A stretch of 64,000 bases of DNA from Biomphalaria glabrata. Its lineage: Eukaryota; Mollusca; Gastropoda; Planorbidae. The notes beneath the pieces are model-generated. The model ran no database searches, had not been told where the DNA came from, and saw only the letters and a program-made list of their open reading frames with translations. Location: NCBI RefSeq assembly GCF_947242115.1, contig NC_074711.1, positions 43,028,463 to 43,092,462 of the forward strand. The letters run 5' to 3'. Made by a program: the position numbers and the translations under genes. This document shows positions 32,449 through 44,503 of the stretch, in pieces. The number at the start of each line of letters is the position of its first letter. Position 1 is the first letter of the stretch.

Positions 32449-32511
<63 letters not shown>

Positions 32512-35500
32512 CATATATATAAACAACAGTTTAACAACTTTGGTTTTAGAAGCATAAGAAATAATTAGTTTAGTACAAGTCAACACCTGCCATTTTTTAA
32601 AAATATTATGCATTGAAAAGTTACCATTTGGAATTTCAAGTCGCGAGCAGCTTCATCACTTTTTTGACTAGTGAAACATAGTACAAACATCAACTGTATA
32701 ATTGAGGTCACAAGGGACATCACTTCTAAGGAGTCTGCAGGAAGGAGGACATCTAAAAAAAACAACAATATAGCAATGTTAATACAGATACAAAAGGAAT
32801 CTGAAAAAAAAATCAAATAATCTAAAGAAGCAGTGTTTCTTGAATGACAATCTATTATATAAAAGTGAAGCTCTTTGATTTCCCAATACATTTAATATTG
32901 TTTTAAACAGAACATTAAATCAGCATAATTTTAATTAGTAAAATATATGAAGCATTTTTGTTTTACCAGAAGTTGAGTGTTCATCAATGCTTGCCCAAGC
33001 TTCTTTCCAACATTGTAATAACACAGGTATGGCCATCTTTACAAAGGTCTCAAGACTTGAAGGATTGGTTATATAATCATCTAACTCATGGCTAAAGGAA
33101 GAATAAAATACTACTTTCTACGATATGTTTAAATTATGACATGAAAAAATAGTCAATATTTATGCGAAACCTATCTTTAAAAAAATAATTAGAATATTTT
33201 ACCTTCCTCCAAAAAATAATGTAGAAAATTTTCTTTCTGCTTGTTTAGGTACCAGGCGTGAATTTTGTTTTTGTTTTGGATTAGTAAGACACCATTTGGA
33301 ACAAATAACAGTTTCTGGATTACTATGATGATTCTTAAATTCATCTTTTAAGGCTTCCTGAAAATAGGAATCTTAAATTTTCAATGACTATGACAGTAAA
33401 AAAAAAAGTATTATTAACCACTTTCTTAAATAATTTTTTTATAAAATACAAGCATATTATTGTATTAAATTTCTTTCTGGTTTGTTTTATATATTGATAA
33501 AATCTGGTACCAGAGATATTTATTACTAATTTATGAAAACATCTCTATTACAGAAGTAAAGACATTGAGAATGAGAGACAATTGAAAAACATTTATTTGG
33601 AAAAACAAGTAAAATAGAAAAAAAAGTTTTTTTAAATCAACAAAAAAAAAATTTCGTTTTAAATCAAATTCTTATTTATGATGGTTGTCTATGATTTCTC
33701 ATCTTATTTTAATATTGCAAGGAGTCTTTCTAGTGAACTTGCGCAATCAATTTATTTGATTACAGTCCAGCTAATTTCTACATAAGATCGTGCGTAAAAT
33801 GTACACAAACATCTATTTATTTACGTCTATTTAAGCATGGTCGAGAGGCCAAGTGCGCTTGAACTTGGCTTGGCTACCTAGAAGGGGGCTTGAGGTTCGA
33901 CACCCGACTCGGGCAGAGTTGTGTTTACTGAGCGCCTAAAGGCAGCATGGAAAACAAACTCCTAGATACCCCCCCCCCCCCCCACTGGTCCACAAATGAG
34001 ATAGGACCAAAAGCGCTCTGAGCATGCTATAAGCATGAGTAGCGCTATATAAAAGCTAAAACTCTTTACTGACTACAAAACATTTGAGTCGAGTGCGGAA
34101 ATACCAGCTGAAGCATATTCAAAATATAAAGAAACATCTGAGGTGAGTACAGGAATTCATATTGAAGTGTATTGAAAATAGACCAAATTTAGTTTTAAGA
34201 TGATTGAAAAATTATAATGGTCAAACCTAAGTTTTCACTGTATGGCTGATTAGCTAGTAATTTCTCCCCAAAGATATAAGCTGTCAAATTTCTAGGAATA
34301 TCATTAGAGCCACCCAGCCAGTGTCCATCCACCCATGCACATTTTGTAAGCTAATAAGTGTTTAGTGATAAAAGAACTTCAGCTTTTGTATTTTATAAAT
34401 AAACTAGCTGTATATTACCCAAGGCCCACAGGTCTTAATATGCATGTCACTGATATATTGTATTAGAATAGTTTGTGGGAAGCATGGTCAAGAGGCTAAG
34501 TATACGTGAACTATTTATGAAGGGGGCTCGAGACACCCAACTCGAGCAGAGCTGTGTTTACTGAACGCCTAAATGCAGTACAGAAAGCCTCTTCCAGATA
34601 CCCCTCCCCAGTGGTCCACAATGTGATTGGACCATAGCGCTCTGAGCATGCTATAAGCACGACAGTAGCGCTACATTAAAGCTATAATAATAATTAAAAA
34701 CAATTAAACAAAATAATAATGTTATAGGTAAAGCGAATGCGTGAATGTAAAAATATGCTTCTATAAAAATAGCTACTCTACCAAAATCCATTTTCGTTAC
34801 AAAAAGATTAGCTTGCATATATATTGAGATCTAGATCTAGAGTCTAATATAGTTCATTTGTTTAAATTAAGTAAAAGTAAAATACATATTCTTTCCCTAA
34901 ACATTCTTGATCTAACAGTTTAAGATTGAATTTAAGGTTCAATACGCTTATTAATTATTTCATGTTAGAATATATAATATCACCCATATAGAGCCTCATT
35001 TGCCTGTCCAATCACAGTGTGTTTAAGGTGTGCGCGACACATGAATGGAACTATTAAAATGTATGTCAACACGGCTTCGCAGCTATATCTAAAAATGCTT
35101 TAGAAAAACAAATTTGGAGGTTAATTTTATTAAAATATGAAATGAAAGGACAATATTTAGTATGTTCATGTGTTAAGGTATAAAACTATCTTTGCAAAGA
35201 GTAGTTCTATTATCTTAGAGTTGAACCTAGGGTTCAAGAGAATTTAAGTTCTTCGCTTACGTATCTGTTCAGTCTTGTCTAATGAAAGAACGTACGTCAG
35301 GATGTCTAACTTCGCAGATATAAGGAACCATTTAAGTAAAAATACTTTTGAAACACAAATTTGAAGGTTAATTTGATTAAATAATAAAATCAATAGACTA
35401 TATTTTGTATTTTCACATGTTCAAGTAAAAAACTATCTGTGCAAAATGTAGTTTTTAAAATTAGATCTAGATCCTTTTGATCTTGTCCCATGTAAACATG

Positions 35501-38500
35501 GCCTTGATCCATGAAATAGTAATACTTGGGCAACTTTTTTTTTTTAGTTTGTTTTAGGGCTACTGTACATGTTACGTAACTATACATACGTTACGGTTCC
35601 AGTTAGTACCCAAGGAACATTTATGCCAAGTTTTATGCCGGACATACACCCATACATACACCTTACTTTATATGATAGATAAAACTTAAGATTTCTTATT
35701 TTATAGTACAACATATGTATGTAATGTAAAAAATAATTGTTTTCAATAATATTATAATAAAAACAATCCCAATGTTAAGAAACAGACATTGTTATTGACA
35801 AAGTACATTGACAATCATCAGAACACAGTCAAACAAGAACAAAATCAAAGTGCCAATTCACAACTACTGGAAGTATACCGTACATCAAGAGAGAATTCAT
35901 TTAAATTAGCAAAATTATGGTCACATTTAGTGTGACTTATAAGAATGAAATGCTTTAAGTAACCTACTAAAATTTTTTGTATAACCATAACACAAAAATC
36001 TAATTTGTATATACAATATATGAATTTTTTATTGTTAATTTCTTATCTTGAAAAACATTGAACTAATGTCAATGAAAAAAAAGAATTGATATTGTTGAGC
36101 TAATCAACTCTTGTTTTGCCTTCGTAATTTCCAAGCAACTAAATTGTATTTTTTTACTGCCAGATTTTTTCAATGCAACTAGTGAGGATCTATCTGCACG
36201 CTCTTTAAAGTTTAACTTTTAAAGAAAAGGGCATTTTTAAAACTTCTAGTAGATAAAAGACCAAAATTTTAAGCTTTTTTTCTATATATATCTAGTAAAA
36301 CTTTTTTTTACAAATTTTAATATTCAACTGCATTGTTAATAAAATAAATACAGTACATTCAAAAATTGTAAAATACAAACCATAAAAGTTCTTTTTATTC
36401 TTTGAAGTACTTTAGCTCGGTACTTCATTGCTGGCAATTTGCTATCGGGGTTCAGGCTAAGTTTTTGTGTAGTGGGGCAGGCTTTACTTCCTATGTAGGC
36501 TGGTGCAGAGATCAAGCCTACCAAGTTCTTCAATAAATCTCCTGTCTGTTGTATCATTAGAGCAGGGAAAGTATCCAAGAGGGCATCAAACAAAAGAAGA
36601 GCATCAAGCTTAATGTCCTCATGTATGTGGTTCATGGCACAGCATAAGTATGTATGGATATATGTGAACAGACTTCCACCCAGGCTATGAGTATGCTGAC
36701 TTGTTGGTGACTTTGGGGACAATTTGGCTAAAATCAGCTGAAAAACAGAAACAGGAGAGTGAAAGACAAAACTTTTAAGCAGAAACAATCAATCCATTTT
36801 TAAATACAACAAGTAAGTGGAAATACTTAATACTCAATTATTTTAGCAAGGAATATACAATATACATCCTTTTCACTTCAAACACACTCTATACTTAAGC
36901 TGTAAAGTATTTTAATTAAAAAATACACCATACTTAAGTTGTTCATTATTCTCATTATGATACTAACACTATAGATACTAAATTTAATCACTAGGGTATC
37001 AACCAGCTATAACAAACAGAGACATTTTAAAAATTAGAGAAAAATATAACAATGGAGAAAGCATACTCTATAAGAGAAATATAACAAACAGGGACATTAG
37101 ACAGTCACATATTCTGAATTAAGAAATATAATAATAATAATAATATATATATATATAATTCTCTTCATGGCTAAAGAGTTTGGGCAAGAATAAGAAGTAA
37201 AGGAAAGATCACTCTTTTATTTCTGCAAGTTGGACGAACTAGAGTTACCCTATGAAAAAAAAGAGGGGGGAGGAGAACAAGTAGTATTCACCCATCACAA
37301 AATGGCAGGGCCGGACCGCTGTGACCAAGAAAGATCACTATTTTTTTTATTTCTACCTCACGTAAATTTAGCGGCAAAAAGAGAGGGGGGGGGGAACAAG
37401 TAATCTACTCTGTATTCACCCGTCACTTAAAAGCAGGGTCGGACTCAACCTTTGTGGGGCCCTATGCGAAACGGATTTCGTGGGGCCAAGTTTGGGTAGG
37501 GATACAGATAATAAGTGAAATTTAAGAGTTTGTATTAGTTAATAAATTCGTCTTTGCATTTTATTCATTCTTTACTACTGTGATGTACTTGTTCAGGCTG
37601 TTTTGAGGTCAACTATAGATGACTGTTGAATTTCAACCAATTACTCTGCAAGCGTTTGAGTTTTATTGTTCGGGTGTATTCAATGTAGTTGATCAACAAT
37701 ACAGAATAAACAAGACGATCGATTTAACGAGTAAAGAGATGTGGTCAACACTGATGAACAATTTATCATATATTTATTCTAAGAAAAGGCCACAGTAAAA
37801 GTCTCTGTCAATATAAACACGTCTTTACCCTAGAGGATTCTATCGCTAACTGATTTTCCGGTCTCTAACACAAAATATCCCAAACGTCACTAGTCCCGTT
37901 CAATATACGTCTTCTATGGTGCGTCGCTAAATAACTAATCTATAAACAAGGTGTCTAACACTACGTACAGAACTACTTTACGAGCCTTGCGTGTAGCGAA
38001 GTCAGGCTGCAAGAATTCTGTTATAAGTTATAAAATGGTTTCATTTAATAATTTACACCTAAAATTAGCGCAGGTCCTTTGAAAGTGCGGGGCCCACTGC
38101 AGTCACATAGGGGCCTAAGGTCGACTAGTATAATATACTATAACTAATGCTAATTTTTTGTGTCAATAAGCTTGTTAATAATTTGTTTATGATTTCTTGT
38201 ACAGGTTTTCTTTAAAAAAAAAAAAAAAAAAACAATTTTACTATCGAAATGTATCCCATCAAAATGGCTGACAAAGGGAAAAGTACATCTCCTACAGGAA
38301 GAGTACAACTCATACAGAATCTTCCGCTAAGGAGCCCCCAAAAATACATCGAATTAGACAAGAAGATGAAGATCATACAGAAGTACAAAGCTGAAATGAA
38401 AGTCTTAGCAATTGCTAGTAACATGGGTTTTCTCATGCCACCAAAACTTAAAGAGAAAAAGAAAGGGATCGTGAAGAGTACTGTGGGATATAATGTTGTT

Positions 38501-40961
38501 ATCATCAGGGAGCACAAGGGCATGATCCATGACATGGAGAAACTGATGGCAATTAGGTTGGACAACAAAATAAGCAAGAAAATGCCCCTAGTCTCCTTAT
38601 AATAATGAGCAAGGCACGTAGCATCTTTGCCATTGCCAAATGCATGTGAGGGAGAAAAGTGAATGCATTGAAACATTGAGCACAAGTAAAGTTCAACAAT
38701 GATTCTGCCTACGCAACACAAGCATTCATGGTGAAGCAGCGGAGGCAGCTGGGGAGGGTTTTTTTTTTGTCACTAAAACAATGTTTTGTCAGCTGTGTTT
38801 TCTTTGCATATAACCAATAAAAAATACTAATTAAGTAATTTCAAGTGTAAGCAGTACTGTATCCATAGAAAAAAATGTTCCTACATACTCTACTATTAAA
38901 TAAGAAAAATATAAAAAAATACTTTAAAAAAAAACAAACAACTTATATTAAGTGCAGTTGTATCAATTAGTTTGAATCAGTCTTCTAATTTTGTGTATGA
39001 TCAACCTAGACAGATAAATCTGTGCAATACCATAGCTTTCTCAATGCGCTATGATCTTATCACTTGTCTGGACCAGTTGTGAAAGGGGGAGGGAAGAAGA
39101 TGGTAACTTAGAGAATGTTTAAATGTTCCTTTTTTATATGCATAAAAAGAAATGTTCACTCAGGGCTCAGGGGACTAATTCAACATATACCACCACATGT
39201 CAAGTACAACTTCTTTTCCTTGTTCAAAATACAAAAAAAAAAAAAAATTATTAATAATTTCTTGTGTTGTAAAGGGTTTAAGAAATAATTGTGCAAAATT
39301 TCAGCTTAATCGGAGATAGGGTGTGGGAGAAATAACATGTACAAACTTATTACTATACAGACAGAGTGAGTTGATATAAGCTTTGTAAAAATGATTAATA
39401 CCTAACCCAAATCAAGAGTTACATTTAAGGGTGAAACATGCTTAAGGATTGACTTTCTGGTCCCTAACCCCGTTGTTAAGTGGGGACTCAGTGTCTTGTT
39501 ATTTTGTATTCATAAAATATATCACTCTAATGCTGACAAAAGTGTGTGACTATACAAGTTTAACTTATGTCTTCGTATGACTGGCTCAAAATTTGATTTT
39601 ACATAGCAAATTAGCAAAGAATATGTACAAATGGTATTTACTAACTTTTATTAGGCATATATTAGACTTTTTACGTACTTTGAATAGGTTGATGACTGAA
39701 TGCCGTACAACTGATTCATTGTCAATTAGAAGAGTAGAAAGTTTCTTGAGAATGCTAGCATATCCATTCACATTGGAAGACACTAAAAGATCCACATGAT
39801 GGTTGAGCCAAAGCTCCTTCAGTCCACAAAGTGCATTTACCCTGACTGTACTGCTGTGATGGTCACACTGACGGAGTAAGTCCTAGGAAAACAAATTGTA
39901 TATGAAATTTAAATATATAAGCTGCATTGATTGTTTCATATATAGAAACAGGCAACAATAAAATGAAGTAATAATGCACATTTTTTTGTGTGTGGATATT
40001 CTACACTCTCCACATTTGATTTAATATGGTTTTGTAAAAAAGATAGTAATCCTTTCCTTTTCAATCAATGTTATCAGTTTCATGTTGCATTTATCTGAAC
40101 TGAATAATCTAAATCTAAAATTGCTTTCCTTTGGGAACTGCCAAGAACTAAGTGGGAATAGAAAAGAAGAACTTTCTTGCAGTTCACGAAATTTCATTCC
40201 AAAATAAAATATCCACTGCCTAAAACCTACATCCCACTCCAAACCTAAACAATTAATAAAATTAATCTCTAAATATTTTCCATTAAAAAAAAAAACTAAT
40301 AAATTAAAGTTAGCATAAGCCTTGTATCACCTATTTTACAGCCCCCCAAAATGCTATAAAACTATCAAGTGATTTTGCATTTATTTCTGTTTCTCAGAAT
40401 AAAGGTGACACTTAAACTAGGTTCATAGAATCTGATCAAAGAATGACACTTCATTAGGGTTTAATTTCAGCACAGCATGATTCACTTCCAGTAAAAGTGG
40501 GGTTTTTTAATATAGTATCCATCAACTCATTAGAAGTTGAAGCAGGCAAGATCTAACATCTAATGTCTAGATTTTACATCTAGAAATGTTTAATAACATA
40601 AGTAGAATTTGGTATGCACTTTGCACTCATCACAATGGTCTTGAGTTCACACCCTACTTACCATCTTCTCATGACGCTATGCAGGAGGTTTGAGCTAGGA
40701 CATAATCTTCATTTCTTAAGGAACCCATCAATTACTCAGCCTAACAACCCATTACCTTTTTTTTAAAATACTTACCAGAATTCCCAAGTTATTTCTAGTC
40801 ACTGCTGTTTTTCCATCACTAACTTTGATCTTCTGTGTAAATTTTATTTGCCTTGTTTTGAAGCTTAGATTTGTCACATTGTCTCCTTTTGGAAGTTTTT
40901 TGCCTACTTTCAATTTTACCTTCTGAAAGTCTTGCTGTCTTTTTTTCTTAGATTTTGCCAT
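24414..40961 (-). CDS. TEX10: TEX10/IPI1-like ribosome biogenesis protein, complete
   Basis: TEX10 (yeast Ipi1) works in the nucleus with PELP1 and WDR18 in the rixosome, which serves ITS2 processing and 60S maturation. Fifteen exons: 40776-40961, 39679-39882, 36381-36737, 33203-33357, 32967-33091, 32625-32752, 29684-29830, 28674-28872, 27166-27310, 26787-26995, 26481-26679, 25971-26074, 25539-25663, 25311-25421, 24414-24716. All phases agree and give about 898 aa; the human protein is about 930. The start MAKSKKKRQQDFQKVKLKVG is strongly like the human MTKKRKRQHDFQKVKLKVG, which fixes the ATG. The Ipi1 N-terminal region falls near residues 150-190. Other matches are FMSSFPYTAQVFPELSRKRK and LSLNLSLCDLM. 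Two donors are weak (GTTTGT after 36381 and 29684), and the acceptor of exon 28674-28872 could shift by 9 bp. Confident by homology; transcripts are unseen. Confidence 0.92.
24971..25240 (+). repeat. SINE family A, near full length
   Basis: tRNA-like head with A box TGGCTGAGCGGT and B box GGGTTCGTAACCC, then a body (GATGGGTACCTGACATTA, TGGCCACATGACACCCTCG) and the terminal block seen at 1-58. It lies in the last TEX10 intron, opposite to the gene. Confidence 0.85.
29238..29484. repeat. 27-bp minisatellite in a TEX10 intron
   Basis: About nine copies of AAAATACATGTCAACTAGGC plus TCAATAC. The unit is a multiple of three, so it leaves long open frames on both strands, which are artefacts. It lies in the intron between exons 28674-28872 and 29684-29830. 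Confidence 0.92.
30050..32448 (+). mobile_element. 2.4-kb non-autonomous hAT element
   Basis: Ends TAGGGGTGCACCGGATAG / CTATCCGGTGCACCCCTA with a perfect 8-bp duplication ATACATAC (30042-30049 and 32449-32456), at the edge of a TA microsatellite. Subterminal palindromes CCGAATATTCGG and CCGGCCCCGGCCGG are typical of this hAT group. The interior is AT-rich without a transposase frame; a block TTGACACTGTCTAGAGGTCA occurs twice (about 30763 and 31146), and a CTACAAGCCAAA-type word occurs three times. It sits in the TEX10 intron between exons 29684-29830 and 32625-32752. A decayed left end of a second copy lies at 47318-47425. Confidence 0.9.
33835..34075 (+). repeat. SINE family C, copy 1
   Basis: Head AGCATGGTCGAGAGGCCAAG, B-box-like GGTTCGACACCC, a long C-run, and tail GCTCTGAGCATGCTATAAGC...AGCGCTATATAAAAGCT. 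It lies in the TEX10 intron between exons 33203-33357 and 36381-36737. Confidence 0.8.
34400..35690 (+). repeat. Interspersed repeat D, copy 1, with a nested SINE
   Basis: Matches 41441-42520 in order: an ACTAGCTxTAxxTTACCC start, a GAATGCGTGAATGTAA block, GTAAACATGGCCT, TTTGTTTTAGGGCTAC, TTAGTACCCAAGGAACATTT, and an end of short CATACA words followed by CCTTACTTT. No protein is recognisable. The class is unknown. A SINE C copy interrupts it at about 34485-34690. Confidence 0.65.
34485..34690 (+). repeat. SINE family C, copy 2
   Basis: Same order of blocks as 33835-34075, ending GCTCTGAGCATGCTATAAGC...AGCGCTACATTAAAGCT, 500 bp away and nested within repeat D. Confidence 0.8.
37203..37445. 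repeat. About 125-bp diverged tandem duplication reaching a TIR-like end
   Basis: Two units (about 37203 and about 37328) share AAAGATCACT, a G-run preceded by AAAAAGAG, GAACAAGTA, GTATTCACCC and a final CAGGGCCGGAC / CAGGGTCGGAC. The repeated right end is the left end of the element at 37434. Confidence 0.6.
37434..38128. mobile_element. Decayed TIR element relic
   Basis: The left end (CAGGGTCGGACTCAACCTTT...GGGGCCCTATG) is matched by an inverted right end (CATAGGGGCCTAAGGTCGAC, with a nearby GCGGGGCCCACTG). No clear target duplication and no coding sequence. The CAGGG...GGGGCCC pattern resembles hAT MITE ends, but the class is uncertain. It lies in TEX10 intron 2. Confidence 0.4.
38249..38602 (+). 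pseudogene. Tigger/pogo-type transposase N-terminus, ORF of 117 codons
   Basis: The product has a helix-turn-helix of the Psq/CENP-B type (ELDKKMKIIQKYKAEMKVLA then IASNMGF, about residues 34-61), followed by a segment (HDMEKLMAIRLDNKISKKMP) that resembles the second DNA-binding part of TIGD1-like proteins. After the stop, MSKARSIF continues the family pattern in another frame, so the gene is truncated by mutation and the DDE catalytic domain is absent. It lies antisense in TEX10 intron 2. The 169-codon frame on the other strand is its shadow. Domestication is conceivable but unsupported. Confidence 0.7.
38995..39390 (+). repeat. Interspersed repeat family E, copy 2
   Basis: Collinear with 6355-6830 (GCTATGATCTTATCACTTGT...GGACCAGTT; AATAATTGTGCAAAATTTCA; GGAGAAATAACATGTACAAAC; GAGTTGATATAAG). 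It lies in TEX10 intron 2. Confidence 0.6.
40610..40745 (+). repeat. SINE family B fragment
   Basis: The block CTTGAGTTCACACCCTACTT and GCAGGAGGTTTGAGCTAGGA...TTCTTAAGGAACCC corresponds to the middle of the SINE at 11775-12072. It lies in TEX10 intron 1. Confidence 0.55.
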
Positions 40962-41440
40962 GTTGATCTAGTCTCAAATCTAAATTATAATAAATAACAA
41001 GATTACCCATGCAAGTAAAAAGGTTTCAATATTTTCAGCATGGATATCAGAAACTATGAACTACAAATTACTTCCTCTTTCTATATCAGATGATTCTCAT
41101 GCCATTCACCTTCTTGACCCGAGTTGAACATATAACAGGCAAAGTCAATCGAGACTGTGACAGGGGTCCAGACCAGGCTAGTATAATATGCGGTCCAGAG
41201 AGCCATAATAATATACAGTATCAAATCAGGCTAATGGGCTTGTACTTCTCTAATGATGATTATTACAAACATTACAGCTTACGTAGGTACAGGCAATATA
41301 GTATTTAGAAACCAAAAATGTCAGCTTACATTGTAATTGGTACAATATAGATGCCAGGAAAGGCTTACAGGTTAACAAGTCCTGGTCTGGTTTCCAAAGC
41401 CAAAATAACAAGGAAACTCATATATTTATATAATACTAGC
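40962..41440. other. TEX10 upstream region
   Basis: This should hold the TEX10 promoter and 5' UTR. I see no TATA box, clear initiator or other gene. The 72-codon plus-strand frame at 41090-41308 has no recognisable domain. Confidence 0.35.
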
Positions 41441-42520
41441 TTTAATTTTACCCGGCTTTGCTCTGGTTTTTCTTTCTACAAATAGCATGCATTTATTCCG
41501 TTTGAATAATCAATAACGACGTGAACAAAAAGATGATAATTTTAAAAATAAATCCATTTATCTAGTATTTTATAATCAAACCGAACGCGTGAATGTAATT
41601 GTTTATATAACATTATTAGTTTAATTTTATGTAGATCTAGATTTAGAATCTAAACAAATTGAATGCCACAGTAGTAAGAACTTTGAGCCTTTTATAGTAA
41701 AAGACTATAAACACTGTGATGTGAGCTTGTGTCGACCTAAGTACATAAGCCGTGTTTCATTCATCATTTCGTAGCTAAGTTGCTAAGAGGTCTAAATGCC
41801 CATAACTTAATGAAAAAAGTAAATTGAAAATAAAGACTTAAAATTAAACCGAATCGGTAACTGTAGGATTAAATGCTTTAAAAAAAAAACATTGGAAAGT
41901 AAATTGTATTATGTAAGTAGTTTATTAGTTTGATAATATGCATTTATAATGCGCGATATTATGACCTCTGACGTTCATTTCATTTGTATCACTACGCTGT
42001 ATATTGGTGCCGCAAGTTACTGAAAAGTATGTCAAGACGTTTAAAGCTATTAACATTTAGAGCGAACGATTTTATGTAAAAAAATGTTTTGTAAACTAAA
42101 ATTTGAAGGTTAAGGAGCATCAAATAATGAAATGAATAGACATGTATTTGTATGTTCATGTGTAAAATAAAATTATGTTTTCTTGAATGAGAGCTAATTT
42201 AGGTCTAGAGAGATTTTCATCTCTGCGCATGCGTGACCTCTCGGTCTTGTCTCATCATTTAGACACAGCATGTAAACATGGCCTAAATTTATAAGATACA
42301 ATACTTTTATAGAGTTGGGCACCTTTTTTTTTTTTTATTTTTTTATTTAGAGTCTTAAGTTTGTTTTAGGGCTACAATATATACACTACTGTCTAAGTTA
42401 GTACCCAAGGAACATTTCTGCCAAGTTTTATCAAGATCTCTGAAACGGTTTTGATTTCTATGCAGGGACATGCATACATACATATGCCTTACTTTCTGCT
42501 TTATATATTAGATATATATG
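41441..42520 (+). repeat. Interspersed repeat D, copy 2
   Basis: Starts TACTAGCTTTAATTTTACCC and ends with CATACATACATATGCCTTAC then TTTATATATTAGAT. It is collinear with 34400-35690 and non-coding. Confidence 0.65.
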
Positions 42521-42615
42521 CTATTTTATACTAAGCTGTCCAATGAATGTATAGGGATGTCAGGTCATTATTAAGCATTATTAAGCATAGAAAAAAATGT
42601 CTGATGATTGACATT

Positions 42616-42672
<57 letters not shown>

Positions 42673-43212
42673 TAATTACATAAATGCATAGGAATGGAAA
42701 GCAAAAGTCTATATTATTGTCTGATAGCTAAGGATTTTTTTTCTCCTAGTTCTAAACATTAATTTAATATAATGAGCTATTGTATAGATCATAAGAAAAT
42801 ATGATGGATATATGTCCAGGAGTGATCCTTTTATATCTAGAGTAGAGTCTAGAATTTTAAGATCTATTCTAGTAGATCTAGAAATTACATATAATATATA
42901 TATTTGACTAGATCTATTAATACTAATAATACTTATACTTATATTTTACAAAAATGTAAGTATTAGATAATAATTAGATCTACTGATCTATACTTATAGT
43001 CTTGATCTAGATAATCTAGACTAAACTTTTATTCTAGAGAAACTGAAGATTGAGATCTTCGAAGTTCACTGCCTCAGTGACTTCAGTATTAAAACTATTA
43101 ATAGTATTAAAAGTGTTAGATCTAGATTCTAGATCTATTATAAAATACATATATATAAGTAAATTATAATATAGTTATATATAATGTATATTATATATAA
43201 ATATAATATATG

Positions 43213-44503
43213 TCATGGGCGTAGCCGGGGGGGGGGGGGGGGGGGAGAGGACTTTAGTGACTGATTTGTTGCTTTGATTTTGTTTATTTTAGGTGAGATT
43301 TTAATACTAAGACTAAACCATCCCTTGCCCCAGCACAGCCAAGAGGGTTTTTGAGTTTAAAACCGCCTACCGGGGGGTTTTGAGTTTAAAACACCCTACA
43401 AGGGGTTTTTGCAGTTAAATCCCCCTCTTCTATAAAGCAAAACAAAATAAAATGCAAACGACAAGTTAATCCCCAAATTCCAAGAGCACAGTTAAGGAAG
43501 ATTTTGATTTTAAAACCCCCTCCAAAATTTACGATAAACCCCCGCTTCAATAAGAAAAAAAAAAGCAAATTATGCACTCAAAATGTTATGAGCGTAGCTA
43601 AATGGGCTTTGACTCAGTTTTAAGTTTAAACTCCCCTAAAGTGGAGTTAGAAGCTAAAAAATACATCTTCAATAAAAAAAAAAGCAAATTACACACTCTA
43701 AAACCTATGAGCGTAGCCAAAGGGGTTTTGAGTTTAAACCCCAAATCAGCGGGGTTTGAAGCTAAAAAATACATTTTCAATGTAAAAACTAAAAGCAAAT
43801 TACGCACTCAAAAGGCTATGAGTGTTGCCAAAAGGGGTTTTGAGTTTAAATCCAAAGATAGCTAAGACAGATTTTAGGAGTCCGTTATAGAGATCGGGTC
43901 TAAATCAAGGAAATCCTATGCCGAACTGGGAGTCAAGCCCTAAGTATGATTGTGACAGAGTGTCACATGAGGTTTGCAGGACATGTTCTCCGACAAAATG
44001 AATTACGCATAATAAGAGTTTTGATGACATCCTAGTACAACTTGGCGCCACAAATTTATGGAGTTCCTCAGAGCAGGTGGGAAGAGGCTTCAGACATTAC
44101 CAGTGACAGATTTTTGTGGAAACAGCTTGACGGCAAATGCGCCGAATTGCTCGGGAGGGTCAAAGTCAGTAAGAATAGCACATTAGGTTTTTGAAATAAA
44201 ACTTTTTAATAGCAGGAAAATGCACTGTAGATACCTCAGAATATGCATTTTGTTGGCATTCAATAACAGAAACAGTGCTTGGTGGGGGAGCGCAGACCCC
44301 TTGCTGCCAATGGCGGGGAGTCAACAATTTTTCCACTAACTCCAGGAAGAACCTAATCTAGGGCACAATAAATGTATTCTGAAAGAATGAAGGGTCAGAA
44401 TGTAATAAAGATTATACACACACACACATACATACAAATATTTTTTCGGGGGTGGGAGAAAAAATCCCCCCCCCCCCGAAAAAAATCCTGGCTACGCCCA
44501 TGA
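43213..44503 (-). mobile_element. TCATGGGCG element, copy 3, inverted
   Basis: Starts TCATGGGCGTAGCC, ends CTGGCTACGCCCATGA, and carries the conserved block (around 43890-44260) on the minus strand compared with the copies at 15741 and 19005. It is shorter (about 1.3 kb) because the internal tandem repeats are fewer. It inserted in AT repeats, so the target duplication cannot be read. Confidence 0.85.

Noticed and set aside
38212-38721. 169-codon minus-strand frame rich in hydrophobic residues
   Set aside because: Antisense shadow of the Tigger-type frame.
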